Shown: positions 61,751-64,000 of the stretch, in pieces
Position numbering within the stretch: the first letter of the stretch is position 1
How the letters are laid out: every line of letters starts with the position of its first letter
DNA from: Micrococcales bacterium
GTDB taxonomy: Bacteria > Actinomycetota > Actinomycetes > S36-B12 > UBA10799
Reading direction: 5' to 3'
Assembly (NCBI GenBank): GCA_016703125.1
Contig: JADJCR010000011.1
Span: 1-64,000, forward strand
Length of the DNA: 64,000 nt
The notes under the pieces: model-generated
Databases searched by the model: none
Told to the model about the DNA's origin: nothing
The model's input: only the letters and a program-made list of their open reading frames with translations
Made by a program: the position numbers and the translations under genes

Positions 61751-62578
61751 TCAGTGGGATCCCGGTTCGGTCCCCGTGAGCGCAGGCTCGAACCGCACCG
61801 GCACGTCGAACGCGGCGCGGCGGGTGGCCCGTCGCACGGAGCGCAGCAGGACGGGACCGGCCAGCAGGGTCAGCACGCTGGTGAGCACCGCGCGGGGGAT
61901 GTCCCAGCCCAGTGACGTAGCCGCCGTGAACGCCAGCCAGCGGCCCAGGTTCTCGGACAGCGGGGCCCCCGGGACGAAGGTCAACTGGCTGCCATCACCG
62001 AGCGCCCACGGCCAGAACGACAGATTCATCAATAACCCGTAGCCCAGGCTGCCGATCGCCCCATAAGCCATGAGCATCGCGATCTCGGCCCTGCCGCGGA
62101 TCTGGGGGAGCAGTCCCGCAGCCATGGCGAACCACCCGGCAGCGACCATCTGGAACGGCAGCCACGGACCGACCCCGGCCGTGAGCAGAGCGGAGGTGAA
62201 CATCGCCAGGCTGCCCAAGGCGAATCCGAACGCGGGGCCGAGTGCCCGGCCGCCGAGCAGCAGGATGACGAACATCGGTTCCAGCCCGGCGACGCCGGCG
62301 CCCAGCGGCCGGACGGCGGTGGCCACCGCGGCGAGCACGGCCAGCATCGCCACGCCCTTCGCGTCGAGCCCACCATCGCTGATCTCCGCCAGCAGCACCC
62401 CCACCACCAGTGGCAGCAACAGCGCGAAGAACCAGGGTGCGTCGCTGGCGTGATCGGCCGCCAGACTGCTGGGCGCGACCAGGAACGGCCAGAAGAAGGC
62501 GATGACCCCGACCGCGCTCACTGCCAGCAGGGCAGCAGTCGTGCGGGGGCGCAACGGCACGGCGTGGACCTGGCTCAC
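61751..62578 (-). CDS. ECF transporter S component (substrate-binding membrane subunit)
   Basis: A 275-residue membrane protein with about seven hydrophobic segments, no signal peptide. VLLAEISDGGLDAKGVAMLAVL and LEPMFVILLLGGRALGPAFGFALG in the middle fit S components of ECF importers; SLGWDIPRAVLTSVLTLL at the end fits the group. The substrate (a vitamin or a related small molecule) cannot be told. The start overlaps the stop of the ATPase gene by four bases. Confidence 0.85.
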   Translation of the reverse strand: MSQVHAVPLRPRTTAALLAVSAVGVIAFFWPFLVAPSSLAADHASDAPWFFALLLPLVVGVLLAEISDGGLDAKGVAMLAVLAAVATAVRPLGAGVAGLEPMFVILLLGGRALGPAFGFALGSLAMFTSALLTAGVGPWLPFQMVAAGWFAMAAGLLPQIRGRAEIAMLMAYGAIGSLGYGLLMNLSFWPWALGDGSQLTFVPGAPLSENLGRWLAFTAATSLGWDIPRAVLTSVLTLLAGPVLLRSVRRATRRAAFDVPVRFEPALTGTEPGSH

Positions 62579-64000
62579 AAGGCGCAGGCCTCCTCCACGG
62601 TCAGGACCGGCAGGGGCGCAAGCACCTTCTGTACCTGCGGGGCGAATGCCGGCGAAGAGGTGAGTGCGGTGCGTACATCTGCGTCGGTCACCACCTCGCC
62701 CTCGGCGAGCACGATCACGCGGTCCCCGATGACCGCCACCAGCTCGACGTCATGGGTGGCGACCAGGATGCTGCAGCCGGCGTCGGCCAGGGTGTTGAGC
62801 CAACGGCCGAACGCGACCTTGCCGGGGTAGTCCAGGCCACGGGTCGGTTCGTCGAGCAGGACGATCTCGGGGACCGTTGCCAATTGGATGGCCAGGGCCA
62901 GGGCCAGTTGCTGGCCTGCGGACAGGTCCCGGGGGTGGGTGTCCGGATCCACGGTGTCCAGCAGTTCCCGGAGGCGTGCCAGCGCGGATCCCGGGGCCTG
63001 GCCGGTGTCCCGGTCGGCAGCCTCACATTCTCGGTGCACGGAGTCGGTGTAGAACAGGTCGGTCGGGTCCTGCGGGACGTAGGCGATGTGCTGGAGCAGG
63101 TCCCGGCCCCGCAGGGCCGCGGGGTCGTCGGCACCGACGCGGACGCGCCCGCGATCGGGGACCATCGAACCGGCCAGCACATTGATCAGCGTGGACTTGC
63201 CCGCGCCGTTGCGGCCCATCAGTGCGGTGATCTGTCCGGACCGCAGACAGACCTGCACGTCTCTGAGCGCGTTGGCCGGCCCATAGGCCACATTTGCGTG
63301 GCTCACCGCGGCCACCTCCCGGTCGCCGAGTCGCCGCGGTGGTGGGGTGAACGCGGCCGTGCGCAGTTCGTAGGCCCGGCGCCGCGCCGAGCGCACGGAC
63401 AGCGGCAGTGGGTGCCAGCCCAAGGCATGTCCGAGCCTTACCACGGGCGGCTGCAGTCCGTGGCCGGCCATCGCCGCGGCCGGTTCCTGCATGGCAGCCG
63501 TCCCGTCCTCGATGCCGATGATGTGGTCGGCGAATTCGACCACGCGCTCGAGCCGGTGCTCGGCCATGACCACGGTGACGGCCAGATCGTGCACGAGACG
63601 GGCGATGGCTGCCAGCACCTCCTCGGCAGCGGCCGGGTCCAGCGCGCTGGTGGGCTCGTCCAGCACGAGCACCGCGGGCCCCGCGGTGAGTGCTGCCCCG
63701 ATGGCCACCCGCTGCTGCTCCCCGCCGGACAGGCTGTCGAGACTGCGCTGGCGCAACGGCACCAGCCCCAGGAGGTCGAGGGTCTCCTCCACGCGCCGGC
63801 GCATCACGTCGGGTGCGAAGCCCAGGGCCTCCATCGTGTAGGCCAGCTCATCCTCCACCGTGTCCGTGGTGAAGCCCGCGCGCGGGTTCTGGCCCACGGT
63901 CCCCACCACTCCGGCGAGATCCCGGGGAGCGTGGGTGCGGGTGTCCAGCCCGTTGACGCTCACCCGCCCGGTCAACGTGCCACCGGTGAAATGGGGGACC
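62575..64000 (-). CDS. ECF-type ATPase with two fused ABC domains (partial, 5' end outside window)
   Basis: The reading frame stays open to the window edge (PHFTGGTLTGRVSVNG at the start of the visible part), so the beginning with the first Walker A is missing. First domain: Q-loop VGQNPRAGF, signature LSGGEQQRVAIGAAL, VLVLDEPTSALD. Second domain: Walker A GRNGAGKSTLINVL, Q-loop VPQDPTDLF, LSAGQQLALALAI, VLLDEPTRGLD. This fits an A-A' fusion, the motor for the S component downstream. The T component is not in the window. Confidence 0.93.
   Translation of the reverse strand, partial: VPHFTGGTLTGRVSVNGLDTRTHAPRDLAGVVGTVGQNPRAGFTTDTVEDELAYTMEALGFAPDVMRRRVEETLDLLGLVPLRQRSLDSLSGGEQQRVAIGAALTAGPAVLVLDEPTSALDPAAAEEVLAAIARLVHDLAVTVVMAEHRLERVVEFADHIIGIEDGTAAMQEPAAAMAGHGLQPPVVRLGHALGWHPLPLSVRSARRRAYELRTAAFTPPPRRLGDREVAAVSHANVAYGPANALRDVQVCLRSGQITALMGRNGAGKSTLINVLAGSMVPDRGRVRVGADDPAALRGRDLLQHIAYVPQDPTDLFYTDSVHRECEAADRDTGQAPGSALARLRELLDTVDPDTHPRDLSAGQQLALALAIQLATVPEIVLLDEPTRGLDYPGKVAFGRWLNTLADAGCSILVATHDVELVAVIGDRVIVLAEGEVVTDADVRTALTSSPAFAPQVQKVLAPLPVLTVEEACAL

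Noticed and set aside
1..64000. tRNA or rRNA genes
   Set aside because: No cloverleaf with a TTCGA-type arm or rRNA-like segment was recognised on reading; a covariance search was not possible.

Overview
The window is high-GC DNA from an actinomycete. The evidence is an F420-linked NADP reductase, adjacent glnA2 and glnE in the mycobacterial order, a DUF4191-lipA-lipB-sucB-lpd-pepA-gcvT block, frequent GTG starts, and GlnR-type boxes in front of a second glutamine synthetase gene. The exact genus cannot be read from this.

Layout. 0-3.8 kb: the end of a small gene, npdG, and a nested pair of IS3-like insertion sequences. The inner copy is a decayed pseudo-element with a clean 3-bp target duplication. 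The pair sits in a tandemly duplicated npdG-3'-end/repeat region. 3.8-13 kb: core metabolism (panB, a DHA2 exporter with its TetR regulator, nadE, glnA2, glnE). panB, glnA2 and glnE each carry one single-base indel that breaks an otherwise normal protein. 13-28 kb: an uncharacterised 499-residue protein, a copper P-type ATPase, a secreted RCC1-repeat protein, a sterol-desaturase-like hydroxylase, a lone GspE/PilB-type ATPase, an RCK-pore-RCK potassium channel, a membrane alpha/beta hydrolase with an amidohydrolase, and a secreted collagen-like protein. 28-47 kb: glnA1 with a GlnR a/b box pair, then a large amine-catabolism region: two class III aminotransferases, two DadA/PuuB-like oxidases, a potDABC-type polyamine ABC transporter, two aldehyde dehydrogenases (one MmsA-type) and a kynureninase. 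A PadR-DUF1048-ABC exporter operon lies inside it, and its ATPase gene is broken. 47-64 kb: RDD and DUF4191 membrane proteins, lipoate synthesis and ligation (lipA, lipB), 2-oxoacid dehydrogenase E2 and E3, pepA, gcvT, a short CobT-like protein coupled to a cytochrome P450, a lipase-like hydrolase, and an ECF-type vitamin transporter running off the end.

How the genes fit together. Nitrogen: glnA1 keeps the adenylylation tyrosine and has GlnR boxes. GlnA2 has tryptophan at that place, so GlnE in this window most likely acts on GlnA1. Amines: the 46.97 to 37.1 kb minus-strand run looks like one long transcription unit for import of putrescine/spermidine-like compounds and oxidation through amino-aldehydes and beta-alanine or GABA to acyl-CoA. 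Lipoyl proteins: lipB and lipA supply the lipoyl groups for the E2 encoded by sucB (two lipoyl domains), which lpd reoxidises.

The most unusual structure is a set of intergenic repeats. At least four loci (about 3.5-3.76, 19.7, 51.1 and 61.5 kb) have a short motif, an inverted partner, and extra same-strand copies of the motif at exactly 19-bp steps. The motif sequence differs between loci but the layout is the same. A fifth locus (47.2 kb) has a related two-plus-two arm layout in tandem.
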